Positions 1-7,963 of a stretch of 64,000 bases of DNA are shown in pieces. The notes under the pieces are model-generated. The model was given only the letters and a program-made list of their open reading frames with translations, was not told the origin of the DNA and searched no databases. The translations under genes were made by a program, and so were the position numbers. The DNA comes from Enterobacter sp. RHBSTW-00994 (GTDB lineage: Bacteria > Pseudomonadota > Gammaproteobacteria > Enterobacterales > Enterobacteriaceae): the NCBI RefSeq assembly GCF_013782625.1, contig NZ_CP056199.1, positions 1,506,588-1,570,587 on the forward strand, read 5' to 3'. The stretch's first letter is position 1. Each line of letters starts with the position of its first letter.

Positions 1-377
1 TGCCGCATATGCAAAATTTCGACGGCGTGTTCGATGCCAAAATCGATCTGATCAACGACGTGATTCTTTTCTCCGCCCTGGCTGAAGTGAAGCCTTCAGC
101 GCTGCTGGCGCTGGCTTCCGATCTGTCGGCTATTAATGCCAGTTCTTTGACGGTGAAAGCATTTCTCGATATTCAGGATGATAATCTGCCAAAACTGGTT
201 GTTTGCCAGTCTTTATTCGCTGGAGCAGGGCTCTCCTTCAAACAGTTTTCCTGGTTTATGCGCCTGAGCGAAGAGCAGATCTCGATGGTGATGCTGGAAG
301 CCAGTGCACATCATCTGCTGTATGGCAGTGAAGATGACGCAGAGAATAATGATGCATCTCCCAATTTTCTTCACTAG
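1..377 (+). CDS. ybjN: YbjN family protein, C-terminal part (start lies before the window)
   Basis: The frame is open from base 3 and reads P-H-M-Q-N-F-D-G-V-F at the left edge, so the first visible ATG (base 9) is internal and the true start lies upstream. About 124 residues are visible, against roughly 158 in E. coli YbjN. The segment INASSLTVKAFL and the acidic C-terminus match that family. YbjN is a cytoplasmic protein whose overexpression affects motility and fimbriae; its molecular activity is not settled. It directly precedes potF as in E. coli, which supports the identification. Confidence 0.9.
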   Translation, partial: PHMQNFDGVFDAKIDLINDVILFSALAEVKPSALLALASDLSAINASSLTVKAFLDIQDDNLPKLVVCQSLFAGAGLSFKQFSWFMRLSEEQISMVMLEASAHHLLYGSEDDAENNDASPNFLH

Positions 378-394
378 TGCTGTCTGACTTTTGC

Positions 395-433
395 GCAGTC
401 GCTGCCAGAGCGGCTGCATAACACCATTTTTTC
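395..433 (+). terminator. probable terminator after ybjN
   Basis: GCAGTCGC (395-402) pairs with GCGGCTGC (410-417) across a 7-base loop, with one G-U pair. A run of six T lies at 428-433, but it is about ten bases from the stem, so termination may be weak. Confidence 0.35.
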
Positions 434-650
434 TGCTACTTGTAACCTTTCTTTAAAGAATTTTTCACCTCCCCAAAGGCCATTTCGGCTTATCACGTAG
501 ACATTACCTGCATAAAAAATTGATAAAAGGCGTTTTTTCGTCTGGGCTATAGCCGGAGACACGGGCTACAGTTATTCTTGCGATGCTTAAAAAAGCGAGC
601 GAATACTGCCGGATAACGTCGTTTCTTTTTATTTCGGGCAGAGCGACAAA

Positions 651-671
651 ATATGCATGAATATTGCATAT
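651..671. promoter_or_regulatory. inverted repeat upstream of potF, candidate operator
   Basis: ATATGCA (651-657) and TGCATAT (665-671) form a perfect 7-base inverted repeat with a 7-base spacer, 57-77 bases before the potF ATG. The symmetry suits a dimeric regulator. I cannot name one: it does not fit the ARG box or an NtrC site. Confidence 0.3.
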
Positions 672-728
672 CTTCAGATTGCACAGTTTTAGTTCGTTTG
701 TTAACGAGCTTTCATAAGGAATAACGAT

Positions 729-1841
729 ATGATCGCCTTGAATAAAAAATGGTTATCGGGTCTGGTTGCGGGTGCTCTGATGGCCGTCTCTGCCGGCTCG
801 CTCGCTGCGGAACAAAAAACGCTGCACGTTTATAACTGGTCTGACTATATCGCGCCGGATACGGTGGCAAACTTCGAAAAAGAGACCGGGATCAAAGTGG
901 TCTATGACGTGTTCGATTCGAACGAAGTTCTGGAAGGCAAACTGATGGCGGGAAGCACCGGCTTTGACCTGGTGGTTCCGTCCGCAAGCTTCCTGGAGCG
1001 TCAACTGACCGCAGGCGTCTTCCAGCCGCTGGATAAAAGCAAATTACCGAACTGGAAAAACCTCGATCCGGAAGTGCTGAAGCTGGTTGCAAAGCATGAC
1101 CCGGACAACAAATACGCGATGCCTTATCTGTGGGCGACCACTGGTATCGGCTATAACGTCGACAAAGTGAAAGCGGTCCTCGGCAAAGACGTCAAACTCG
1201 ATAGCTGGGACGTGGTGCTGAAGCCTGAAAACCTTGAGAAGCTGAAAAGCTGCGGTGTCTCCTTCCTGGACGCCCCGGAAGAGATTTTTGCCACCGTACT
1301 TAACTATCTGGGCAAAGATCCAAACAGCACTAAAGCCGATGACTACACCGGCCCGGCGACCGATCTGCTGCTGAAGCTGCGTCCAAACATTCGCTACTTC
1401 CACTCATCCCAGTACATTAACGACCTGGCAAATGGCGACATTTGTGTGGCCATCGGTTGGGCAGGCGATGTCTGGCAGGCGGCTAACCGTGCGAAAGAGG
1501 CTAAAAATGGCGTGAATGTGTCTTACTTCATTCCAAAAGAAGGGGCTCTGGCGTTCTTCGACGTGTTCGCCATGCCTGCTGATGCCAAAAATAAAGACGA
1601 AGCGTATCAGTTCCTCAACTACCTGATGCGTCCGGACGTGATCGCCCACATCAGTGACCACGTGTATTACGCTAACGGTAATAAGGCGTCTGTGCCGCTG
1701 GTCAGCGAAGAAATCCGCAATAATCCGGCGATCTATCCGCCAGCCGATGTCTTCGCCAAGCTGTTCACCCTGAAAGTGCAGGACCCAAAAATTGACCGCG
1801 TGCGTACGCGTGCGTGGACGAAGGTGAAAAGCGGTAAATAA
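729..1841 (+). CDS. potF: putrescine ABC transporter periplasmic binding protein PotF
   Basis: Captures putrescine in the periplasm and delivers it to the PotGHI importer. The 370 residues equal the E. coli length. A signal peptide covers about residues 1-27 (MIALNKKWL..., cleaved near SLAA/EQ). The ligand-binding segment NWSDYI at 36-41 places W37, S38 and D39 where E. coli PotF has its ligand contacts, and the later GWAGDVW and FFDVFAMP segments carry the remaining family aromatic and acidic residues. TAAGGA, about eight bases before the ATG, is the ribosome site. First gene of potFGHI; a stable hairpin separates it from potG, which could favour higher potF expression. Confidence 0.97.
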   Translation: MIALNKKWLSGLVAGALMAVSAGSLAAEQKTLHVYNWSDYIAPDTVANFEKETGIKVVYDVFDSNEVLEGKLMAGSTGFDLVVPSASFLERQLTAGVFQPLDKSKLPNWKNLDPEVLKLVAKHDPDNKYAMPYLWATTGIGYNVDKVKAVLGKDVKLDSWDVVLKPENLEKLKSCGVSFLDAPEEIFATVLNYLGKDPNSTKADDYTGPATDLLLKLRPNIRYFHSSQYINDLANGDICVAIGWAGDVWQAANRAKEAKNGVNVSYFIPKEGALAFFDVFAMPADAKNKDEAYQFLNYLMRPDVIAHISDHVYYANGNKASVPLVSEEIRNNPAIYPPADVFAKLFTLKVQDPKIDRVRTRAWTKVKSGK

Positions 1842-1858
1842 GGCTTTGTGAGATGTAT

Positions 1859-1884
1859 GCCGGGCAGGTGTTGTTCTGCCCGGC
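1859..1884. repeat. intercistronic palindrome between potF and potG
   Basis: GCCGGGCAG (1859-1867) pairs perfectly with CTGCCCGGC (1876-1884) across an 8-base loop. There is no T-run, so it looks like a REP-type mRNA-stabilising hairpin rather than a terminator. Its position fits an excess of binding protein over the membrane components. Confidence 0.5.
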
Positions 1885-1941
1885 GATACGCACCCTTTTG
1901 GTGCGTTTGCACCAGTTTTGATTTATGCCGGAGAACACCCC

Positions 1942-3075
1942 GTGAATGAAGTGATCCCCCGCCCGCAGGCGAAAGTCCGTAAAGCGCTGACCCCGCTTCT
2001 TGAAATCCGTAACCTCACGAAATCTTTTGACGGCCAGCATGCCGTGGACGACGTTAGCCTGACCATCTACAAAGGCGAGATTTTTGCGCTGCTGGGTGCG
2101 TCTGGCTGTGGTAAATCTACATTGCTGCGTATGCTGGCCGGTTTTGAACAGCCGACAGCCGGGCAGATTGTGCTGGATGGTGTTGATCTCTCCAGCGTAC
2201 CACCGTATCAACGCCCGATTAACATGATGTTCCAGTCCTACGCCCTGTTTCCGCACATGACCGTTGAGCAGAACATTGCCTTTGGCCTGAAGCAGGACAA
2301 GCTGCCAAAAGCCGAAATCACGGCGCGTGTGGCCGAGATGTTGAGTCTCGTGCATATGCAGGAGTTCGCCAAACGTAAACCGCACCAGCTTTCAGGCGGT
2401 CAGCGTCAGCGTGTGGCGCTGGCGAGAAGCCTGGCGAAACGCCCGAAACTGCTGCTGCTCGACGAGCCGATGGGAGCGCTGGATAAAAAACTGCGCGACC
2501 GTATGCAGCTGGAAGTGGTGGATATTCTTGAGCGTGTGGGGGCGACCTGCGTCATGGTGACTCACGATCAGGAAGAGGCGATGACCATGGCTGGACGCAT
2601 TGCGATCATGAATCGCGGTAAGTTTGTGCAAATTGGTGAGCCGGAAGAGATCTACGAACATCCGACCACGCGCTACAGCGCAGAGTTTATTGGCTCGGTT
2701 AATGTGTTCGAAGGGCTGCTGAAAGATCGTCAGGAAGATGGGCTGGTGATTGAATCTCCTGGGCTTGTTCACCCCCTGAAAGTCGATGTTGATGCGTCGG
2801 TGGTGGATAACGTACCGGTTTACGTGGCGCTTCGTCCGGAAAAAATCATGCTCTGCGAAGAACCGCCTGCCGATGGTTACAACTTTGCCGTCGGGGAAGT
2901 GGTGCATATTGCCTATCTGGGCGATCTCTCGATTTACCATGTGCGTCTGAGTAGCGGGCAGATGATCAGTGCTCAGTTGCAGAACGAACACCGTTACCGT
3001 AAAGGTCTGCCGACCTGGGGCGACGAAGTGCGTCTGTGCTGGGATGCAGACAGTTGCGTCGTGCTGACGGTATAA
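1942..3075 (+). CDS. potG: putrescine ABC transporter ATP-binding protein PotG
   Basis: ATPase that powers putrescine uptake through PotH/PotI at the inner membrane. I choose the GTG at 1942, which gives 377 residues as in E. coli and has GGAG eight bases upstream; an in-frame TTG at 1918 lacks such a site. Walker A GASGCGKST is at residues 52-60, the signature LSGGQRQRVALARSL near 153 and Walker B LLLLDEPMGALD just after. The last 80 or so residues form the TOBE-type regulatory domain of CUT1/spermidine-type ATPases. Ten bases separate it from potH. Confidence 0.96.
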   Translation: MNEVIPRPQAKVRKALTPLLEIRNLTKSFDGQHAVDDVSLTIYKGEIFALLGASGCGKSTLLRMLAGFEQPTAGQIVLDGVDLSSVPPYQRPINMMFQSYALFPHMTVEQNIAFGLKQDKLPKAEITARVAEMLSLVHMQEFAKRKPHQLSGGQRQRVALARSLAKRPKLLLLDEPMGALDKKLRDRMQLEVVDILERVGATCVMVTHDQEEAMTMAGRIAIMNRGKFVQIGEPEEIYEHPTTRYSAEFIGSVNVFEGLLKDRQEDGLVIESPGLVHPLKVDVDASVVDNVPVYVALRPEKIMLCEEPPADGYNFAVGEVVHIAYLGDLSIYHVRLSSGQMISAQLQNEHRYRKGLPTWGDEVRLCWDADSCVVLTV

Positions 3076-3084
3076 GGAGCGATC

Positions 3085-4041
3085 ATGAGTACACTTGAAC
3101 CTCCAGCCCGCCGTGTAGAAAAACCGGGCGGCTTTGGGCATTGGCTGGCGCGCATGCAGATGGCGCATGGGCGCAAGCTGGTGATCGCCATGCCGTATGT
3201 GTGGCTGATCCTGCTGTTTCTGTTACCTTTCCTGATCGTCTTTAAGATAAGTCTCGCCGAAATGGCGCGGGCGATCCCGCCGTACACCAACCTGCTGGAC
3301 TGGGCCGACGGGCAACTAACGCTGACGCTGAATCTGGGTAATTTCCTTCAGCTCACCGACGACCCGCTCTATTTTGAAGCCTATCTGCAGTCGTTGCAGG
3401 TGGCGGGGATCTCGACGATCTGCTGTCTGTTGTTGGGGTATCCGCTCGCGTGGGCGGTGGCGCACAGTAAACCGTCGACGCGCAATATTCTGTTGTTGCT
3501 GGTGATCCTCCCGTCCTGGACCTCATTCCTGATCCGCGTGTATGCGTGGATGGGGATCCTGAAAAACAACGGGGTGCTGAATAACGTTCTGATGTGGCTT
3601 GGGGTTATCGATCAGCCGCTGACCATTCTGCACACCAATCTGGCTGTTTATATCGGCATTGTGTACGCCTATCTGCCGTTTATGGTGCTGCCAATTTATA
3701 CCGCCCTGACGCGTATCGATTACTCGTTGGTTGAGGCGTCGCTGGATCTGGGCGCTCGCCCATTAAAGACCTTCTTTAGTGTGATTGTGCCACTGACAAA
3801 AGGTGGCATTATCGCCGGTTCTATGCTGGTGTTTATCCCGGCGGTTGGGGAGTTTGTGATCCCGGAACTGCTGGGGGGGCCGGACAGCATCATGATTGGT
3901 CGTGTTCTGTGGCAGGAGTTCTTCAATAACCGCGACTGGCCGGTGGCTTCAGCGGTGGCGATTGTGATGTTACTGCTGTTGATTGTGCCGATCATGTGGT
4001 TCCACAAGCATCAGCAAAAACAGATGGGAGATCACGGATGA
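3085..4041 (+). CDS. potH: putrescine ABC transporter permease PotH
   Basis: Inner-membrane permease half of the putrescine importer. The 318 residues match the E. coli size (317). About six hydrophobic segments begin with VIAMPYVWLILLFLLPFLIV near residues 33-52, and the cytoplasmic EAA loop (EASLDLGARPLKTFFSVIVP) that docks on the ATPase is present in the C-terminal half. GGAG lies upstream of the ATG. The stop overlaps the potI ATG by four bases (ATGA), indicating translational coupling. Confidence 0.96.
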   Translation: MSTLEPPARRVEKPGGFGHWLARMQMAHGRKLVIAMPYVWLILLFLLPFLIVFKISLAEMARAIPPYTNLLDWADGQLTLTLNLGNFLQLTDDPLYFEAYLQSLQVAGISTICCLLLGYPLAWAVAHSKPSTRNILLLLVILPSWTSFLIRVYAWMGILKNNGVLNNVLMWLGVIDQPLTILHTNLAVYIGIVYAYLPFMVLPIYTALTRIDYSLVEASLDLGARPLKTFFSVIVPLTKGGIIAGSMLVFIPAVGEFVIPELLGGPDSIMIGRVLWQEFFNNRDWPVASAVAIVMLLLLIVPIMWFHKHQQKQMGDHG

Positions 4042-4883
4042 ACAATTTACCGGTCGTTCGCTCTCCGTGGCGAATTCTGATCCTCGTGATCGGATTTACC
4101 TTCCTGTACGCGCCGATGCTGATGCTGGTGATCTATTCGTTCAACAGTTCCAAGCTGGTGACGGTATGGGCGGGTTGGTCGACGCGCTGGTACAGCGAGT
4201 TATTCCACGACGACGCGATGATGAGTGCAGTAGGGTTGAGCCTGACCATTGCCGCATGTGCAGCAACCATGGCATCGATCCTTGGAACGATAGCCGCGAT
4301 GGTGATGGTTCGTTTTGGGCGTTTTCGTGGGTCTAACGGCTTTGCGTTTATGATCACCGCGCCGCTGGTTATGCCAGATGTTATTACCGGTTTATCACTT
4401 CTGTTGCTGTTTGTTGCCCTGGCACATGCCATCGGTTGGCCAGCGGATCGCGGTATGTTGACCATCTGGCTGGCACACGTCACCTTCTGTACTGCCTATG
4501 TGGCGGTCGTGATCTCGTCGCGTCTGCGCGAACTGGATCACTCTATTGAAGAGGCGGCGATGGATCTCGGTGCAACGCCGCTGAAGGTCTTTTTCATCAT
4601 CACGTTACCGATGATTATGCCTGCGGTGATTTCCGGCTGGTTACTGGCCTTTACGTTGTCGCTGGATGACCTTGTGATCGCCAGCTTTGTTTCTGGCCCA
4701 GGCGCGACGACGTTACCGATGTTGGTCTTCTCCAGCGTGCGTATGGGGGTTAACCCTGAGATTAACGCCCTGGCTTCCATCATTCTGGGGGTTGTCGGAA
4801 TTGTCGGATTTATCGCCTGGTATCTGATGGCTCGCGCGGAAAAACAGCGTGTACGTGATATCCAGCGTGCAAGACGCGGCTGA
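4038..4883 (+). CDS. potI: putrescine ABC transporter permease PotI
   Basis: Second permease subunit, pairing with PotH. Starting at 4038 gives 281 residues, the E. coli length, with the product beginning MNNLPVVRSPWR. The ATGA overlap with potH supports this over an in-frame upstream ATG at 3996 inside potH. The EAA loop EEAAMDLGATPLKVFFIITLP is intact, with about six membrane segments. A strong terminator follows within 25 bases, ending the operon. Confidence 0.96.
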   Translation: MNNLPVVRSPWRILILVIGFTFLYAPMLMLVIYSFNSSKLVTVWAGWSTRWYSELFHDDAMMSAVGLSLTIAACAATMASILGTIAAMVMVRFGRFRGSNGFAFMITAPLVMPDVITGLSLLLLFVALAHAIGWPADRGMLTIWLAHVTFCTAYVAVVISSRLRELDHSIEEAAMDLGATPLKVFFIITLPMIMPAVISGWLLAFTLSLDDLVIASFVSGPGATTLPMLVFSSVRMGVNPEINALASIILGVVGIVGFIAWYLMARAEKQRVRDIQRARRG

Positions 4884-4905
4884 AGCATTTAAAATTTCCC
4901 ATGAA

Positions 4906-4933
4906 GTGCCGCGCCTGTCGCGGCACTGTTTTT
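4906..4933 (+). terminator. terminator after potI
   Basis: GTGCCGCG (4906-4913) pairs perfectly with CGCGGCAC (4919-4926) across a 5-base loop, followed by TGTTTTT. It should end the potFGHI transcript, yet the next gene on the same strand starts only 16 bases downstream. Confidence 0.75.
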
Positions 4934-4948
4934 CAGGGAAGTAAAACA

Positions 4949-5422
4949 GTGGGATTTTTTAAACAATCGCGTGGTTCGCATGCTCGTCTGAACGTCCCTG
5001 CGCTGGTGCAGGTGGCGGCGCTCGCCATCATTATGATTCGCTGCCTTGATCTGCTGATGATTCTGAACACACTGGGCACGAGCGGTATTGTTGAGTTTAT
5101 CCATCGCAGCGTGCAGACGTGGAATTTGACGCTGGTCTTTCTTTCCAGTCTGGTGCTGGTTTTCGTTGAGATCTATTGTGCGTTTTCGCTGGTGAAAGGG
5201 CGCAACTGGGCGCGCTGGATCTATCTGCTGACGCAAGTGATTGCGGCGAGCTATCTTTGGGCTGCTTCGATCGGTTACGGTTATCCGGAGCTGTTCAGTA
5301 TCGCAGGAGAGTCAAAACGAGAGATTTTCCGTTCGCTGATCATGCAAAAACTTCCTGATATCCTGGTGCTGTGTCTGCTGTATGCTCCGGCGTCCAGCCG
5401 ACGGTTCTTCCGTCTGCAATAG
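4949..5422 (+). CDS. ybjO: inner-membrane protein YbjO (DUF2593 family)
   Basis: Integral membrane protein of unknown function. I choose GTG at 4949 (product MGFFKQSRGSHARLN...), giving 157 residues against 162 in E. coli; AGGGAAG lies about eight bases upstream. An in-frame ATG at 4901 would translate through the terminator stem and adds residues with no family match. Three to four hydrophobic segments are visible (ALVQVAALAIIMI, LTLVFLSSLVLVF, YLLTQVIAASYLW, DILVLCLLYAPA). No promoter lies between the terminator and the start, so expression may depend on read-through. Confidence 0.88.
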   Translation: MGFFKQSRGSHARLNVPALVQVAALAIIMIRCLDLLMILNTLGTSGIVEFIHRSVQTWNLTLVFLSSLVLVFVEIYCAFSLVKGRNWARWIYLLTQVIAASYLWAASIGYGYPELFSIAGESKREIFRSLIMQKLPDILVLCLLYAPASSRRFFRLQ

Positions 5423-5539
5423 TGTGTATCCACGTCATCCTTCAGGCTGTCGCTGTGTTGGTTGCGTCTGCTCACCTTGATACAACTTGAATGATTTTGT
5501 GTATATAATCGCAGCCCTCGTTATTCTTAAGGTTTTCGT

Positions 5540-6676
5540 ATGCAGTGCGCACTTTATGACGCCGGTCGCTGTCGCTCCTGTCAGTGGATAGAACAACCGG
5601 TCTCCCGGCAACTCACCGCCAAAATGGCCGATTTACAGCAATTACTGGCTGAACATGCGGTGGGAGAGTGGTATGCGCCTGTCAGTGGGCCGGAAAAGGG
5701 GTTTCGAAATAAAGCCAAAATGGTGGTCAGCGGCAGCGTCGAAAAACCGCTGCTGGGGATGTTGCATCGTGATGGCACACCGGAAGACTTAACCGACTGC
5801 CCGCTCTATCCAGCCTCATTTGAACCGGTTTTTGCCGCTCTCAAGCCTTTTATTGCCCGAGCAGGGTTAACGCCTTACAACGTTGCGCGTAAACGTGGTG
5901 AGCTTAAATACCTCCTGCTGACAGAAAGCCAGCTGGATGGCGGCATGATGCTGCGTTTTGTGTTGCGTTCAGAGGCAAAGCTGGAACAACTGCGAGCCGC
6001 TTTGCCGTGGCTGCAACTGCAGCTCCCGCAGCTCAAGGTCGTCACAGCAAATATTCAGCCTGTGCATATGGCGATTATGGAAGGGGAGAAAGAGATCTTC
6101 TTCACCGGACAGCACGCCCTGGCAGAGAACTTCAACCATGTGCCGCTGTGGATCCGCCCACAAAGTTTCTTCCAGACGAACCCAACGGTCGCAAGTGCGT
6201 TGTATGCCAGTGCCCGTGACTGGGTCCGGGCATTACCGGTCAACCATATGTGGGATCTGTTCTGCGGTGTGGGGGGCTTTGGTTTACATTGTGCAACGCC
6301 AGAGATGACGCTGACAGGAATTGAGATTTCAGCGGAAGCCATCGCCTGCGCGAAGCAATCTGCCGCTGAATTAGGGCTAACCAATCTTCAGTTCCAGGCG
6401 CTTGACTCCACACAGTTTGCGACCGGCCAGGCCGATGTGCCGGAACTGGTGCTGGTCAATCCACCACGTCGTGGGATAGGCAAAGCGCTGTGTGACTACC
6501 TGAGCGAGATGGCCCCGGATTACATGATCTACTCAAGCTGTAATGCTCAGACTATGGCAAAAGATTTCCGCGATCTGCCGGGTTATCGCATTGCACGCGT
6601 CCAACTTTTCGATATGTTCCCACATACGGCACACTATGAAGTATTGACGCTGTTAATACGAGATCCGCTGTCGTAA
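5540..6676 (+). CDS. rlmC: 23S rRNA (uracil-747 C5) methyltransferase RlmC
   Basis: Transfers a methyl group from S-adenosylmethionine to C5 of U747 of 23S rRNA. The 378 residues compare with 375 in E. coli. Iron-sulfur cysteines are visible at C3, C11, C14 and C87. The methyltransferase domain follows, with the SAM loop [14 protein letters not shown], the motif [11 protein letters not shown] and the catalytic cysteine in YSSCNAQTM near residue 334. A TATAAT at 5504-5509 lies about 30 bases before the ATG and is a probable -10 box. It stands alone between ybjO and the lipoprotein gene. Confidence 0.96.
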   Translation: MQCALYDAGRCRSCQWIEQPVSRQLTAKMADLQQLLAEHAVGEWYAPVSGPEKGFRNKAKMVVSGSVEKPLLGMLHRDGTPEDLTDCPLYPASFEPVFAALKPFIARAGLTPYNVARKRGELKYLLLTESQLDGGMMLRFVLRSEAKLEQLRAALPWLQLQLPQLKVVTANIQPVHMAIMEGEKEIFFTGQHALAENFNHVPLWIRPQSFFQTNPTVASALYASARDWVRALPVNHMWDLFCGVGGFGLHCATPEMTLTGIEISAEAIACAKQSAAELGLTNLQFQALDSTQFATGQADVPELVLVNPPRRGIGKALCDYLSEMAPDYMIYSSCNAQTMAKDFRDLPGYRIARVQLFDMFPHTAHYEVLTLLIRDPLS

Positions 6677-6701
6677 TGTCAATTTTTGTTAAGGAAAGCT
6701 G

Positions 6702-6710
6702 TGGCATAAT
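6702..6710 (+). promoter_or_regulatory. extended -10 promoter element before the lipoprotein gene
   Basis: TGGCATAAT at 6702-6710 is an extended -10 (TGN followed by CATAAT), about 30 bases before the ATG at 6741. No good -35 hexamer sits at 17 bases. Confidence 0.35.
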
Positions 6711-6740
6711 CGCCGCTCCTTTTCCATAGACAAAAGAAAA

Positions 6741-7166
6741 ATGAAGAAAATCATTCTGTTGCCGATGTTCGCCATCGGCCTTGTGGGTTGTACGTCTGTA
6801 AAAGTCAATCCATTGCCTAAAACTGAGCTCATTGATCGTATTTGTATTCAGCGAAATGATGCGGTCAAAGTCAGCGATTTATTACCTGTGGTGCAACAAC
6901 GTCTGCAATATCACCATATCAACTCTGAAGTGTTCAGCACCGAGAAGCCTGAAAATTGCCGTTATATTATGAACTACACGGCATACCGTACCTGGGATGT
7001 CGTGCCTTATCTCTCCTCTGCAGATTTCACCATAAATCGCGAAGGGGTGATGGTTGCCTCTGCCAATTTCCATCTGCGTGCGGGTGGCGGTTTATCGCTC
7101 ATGAAATGGCGAGGTACGGAGTACAAGATCAATCCCGTTATCGACCGTCTGGTCGGTGGGCAATAA
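6741..7166 (+). CDS. small outer-membrane-type lipoprotein, function unknown
   Basis: 141-residue predicted lipoprotein. The first 17 residues form a lipoprotein signal ending in the lipobox LVGC with C17 as lipidation site; serine follows, so the Asp+2 inner-membrane retention signal is absent and outer-membrane sorting is expected. The rest is a compact domain with two more cysteines (about 35 and 74) and a glycine-rich C-terminus (LRAGGGLSL). It resembles the Sbal_3080-type lipoproteins found in proteobacterial genomes, a weak identification. It lies between rlmC and a two-component system, where E. coli has nothing, and may belong to that insertion; no regulatory link can be shown. Confidence 0.75.
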   Translation: MKKIILLPMFAIGLVGCTSVKVNPLPKTELIDRICIQRNDAVKVSDLLPVVQQRLQYHHINSEVFSTEKPENCRYIMNYTAYRTWDVVPYLSSADFTINREGVMVASANFHLRAGGGLSLMKWRGTEYKINPVIDRLVGGQ

Positions 7167-7255
7167 TCACCGTTAACTCTTAAACAAAATGTGAACTCTT
7201 CCCCGGCCTGAAATCAGGTAAGCTTTAGTCATATGAAATGAATGAAGGCTTACCG

Positions 7256-7963
7256 ATGAAGCAGATTTTGCTGGTGGAAGACGATCGCGATATCGCGGCG
7301 TTACTGCGTCTGAATTTAGAAGACGAAGGCTATGCGATTACCCACGAGGCTGACGGAAGCAGGGCGTTATTACTGCTTGAGCAGTCGTCGTGGGATGCGG
7401 TGATCCTCGACCTGATGCTCCCGAGCGTGGATGGTCTGGAAATTTGCCGTCGTATCCGTCAGATGACCCGCTACCTGCCAGTGATTATCATCAGTGCCCG
7501 CAGCAGTGAAACCGACCGTATTACCGGCCTGGAAACGGGGGCGGATGATTATCTTGCCAAACCCTTCTCAGTCCAGGAGCTGGTGGCGCGCATAAAAGCC
7601 TTGTTCCGCCGTCAGCATGCGATGGGGCAGACGCAAATCTCCGGGCAAATCCAGGCTCATGGCCTGATGCTCGATCCCCTGACCCGCAGCGTGCAATTGC
7701 ACGGTCGGGACGTTGACCTCACCCCACGCGAGTTTGAACTGCTCTGGTTTTTTGCCCGCCACCCTGGCGAGGTATTTTCGCGTCTGGCGTTGCTTGAGCA
7801 GGTCTGGGGCTATCAGCATGAAGGCTATGAGCACACCGTAAACACCCATATCAACCGCCTGCGCATCAAGATTGAGAAAGACGCCGCTGAACCGGAGATC
7901 ATTCGTACTGTCTGGGGGAAAGGTTATAAATTTGCGGAGCTGAATCATGATGCGGCGCTTTAG
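7256..7963 (+). CDS. OmpR-family two-component response regulator, unnamed
   Basis: DNA-binding response regulator of 235 residues. The receiver domain (about 1-118) has acidic residues EDD at 8-10, the phosphoacceptor D52 in ILDLMLPS and the conserved lysine in LAKPFS near 102. A winged-helix domain of the OmpR/PhoB type follows (about 135-232, LTPREFELLWFFARHPGEVFSR and TVNTHINRLRIKIE). I choose ATG 7256 because GAAGG lies seven bases upstream and the product starts MKQILLVEDD; an in-frame ATG at 7238 would add six unsupported residues. It overlaps its kinase by 17 bases. Target genes unknown. Confidence 0.9.
   Translation: MKQILLVEDDRDIAALLRLNLEDEGYAITHEADGSRALLLLEQSSWDAVILDLMLPSVDGLEICRRIRQMTRYLPVIIISARSSETDRITGLETGADDYLAKPFSVQELVARIKALFRRQHAMGQTQISGQIQAHGLMLDPLTRSVQLHGRDVDLTPREFELLWFFARHPGEVFSRLALLEQVWGYQHEGYEHTVNTHINRLRIKIEKDAAEPEIIRTVWGKGYKFAELNHDAAL

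Larger units (their letters stand above)
378..728. other. ybjN-potF intergenic region
   Basis: About 350 bases without a convincing gene. It holds a terminator-like hairpin just after ybjN (395-417), a perfect 10-base palindrome GGCTATAGCC at 545-554, and a 7-base inverted repeat at 651-671 near potF. I looked for a sigma-54 promoter, because E. coli potFGHI is nitrogen-regulated, and found no GG-N10-GC element I could defend. Confidence 0.5.

Noticed and set aside
378..728. Sigma-54 promoter for potFGHI
   Set aside because: No GG-N10-GC element of acceptable quality was found in the gap.
1918..1941. TTG start for potG giving eight extra residues
   Set aside because: GTG 1942 has a well-spaced GGAG and gives the E. 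coli length of 377.
4901..4948. ATG 4901 as start of ybjO
   Set aside because: The extra residues are encoded by the potI terminator hairpin and have no family match; GTG 4949 has a ribosome site.
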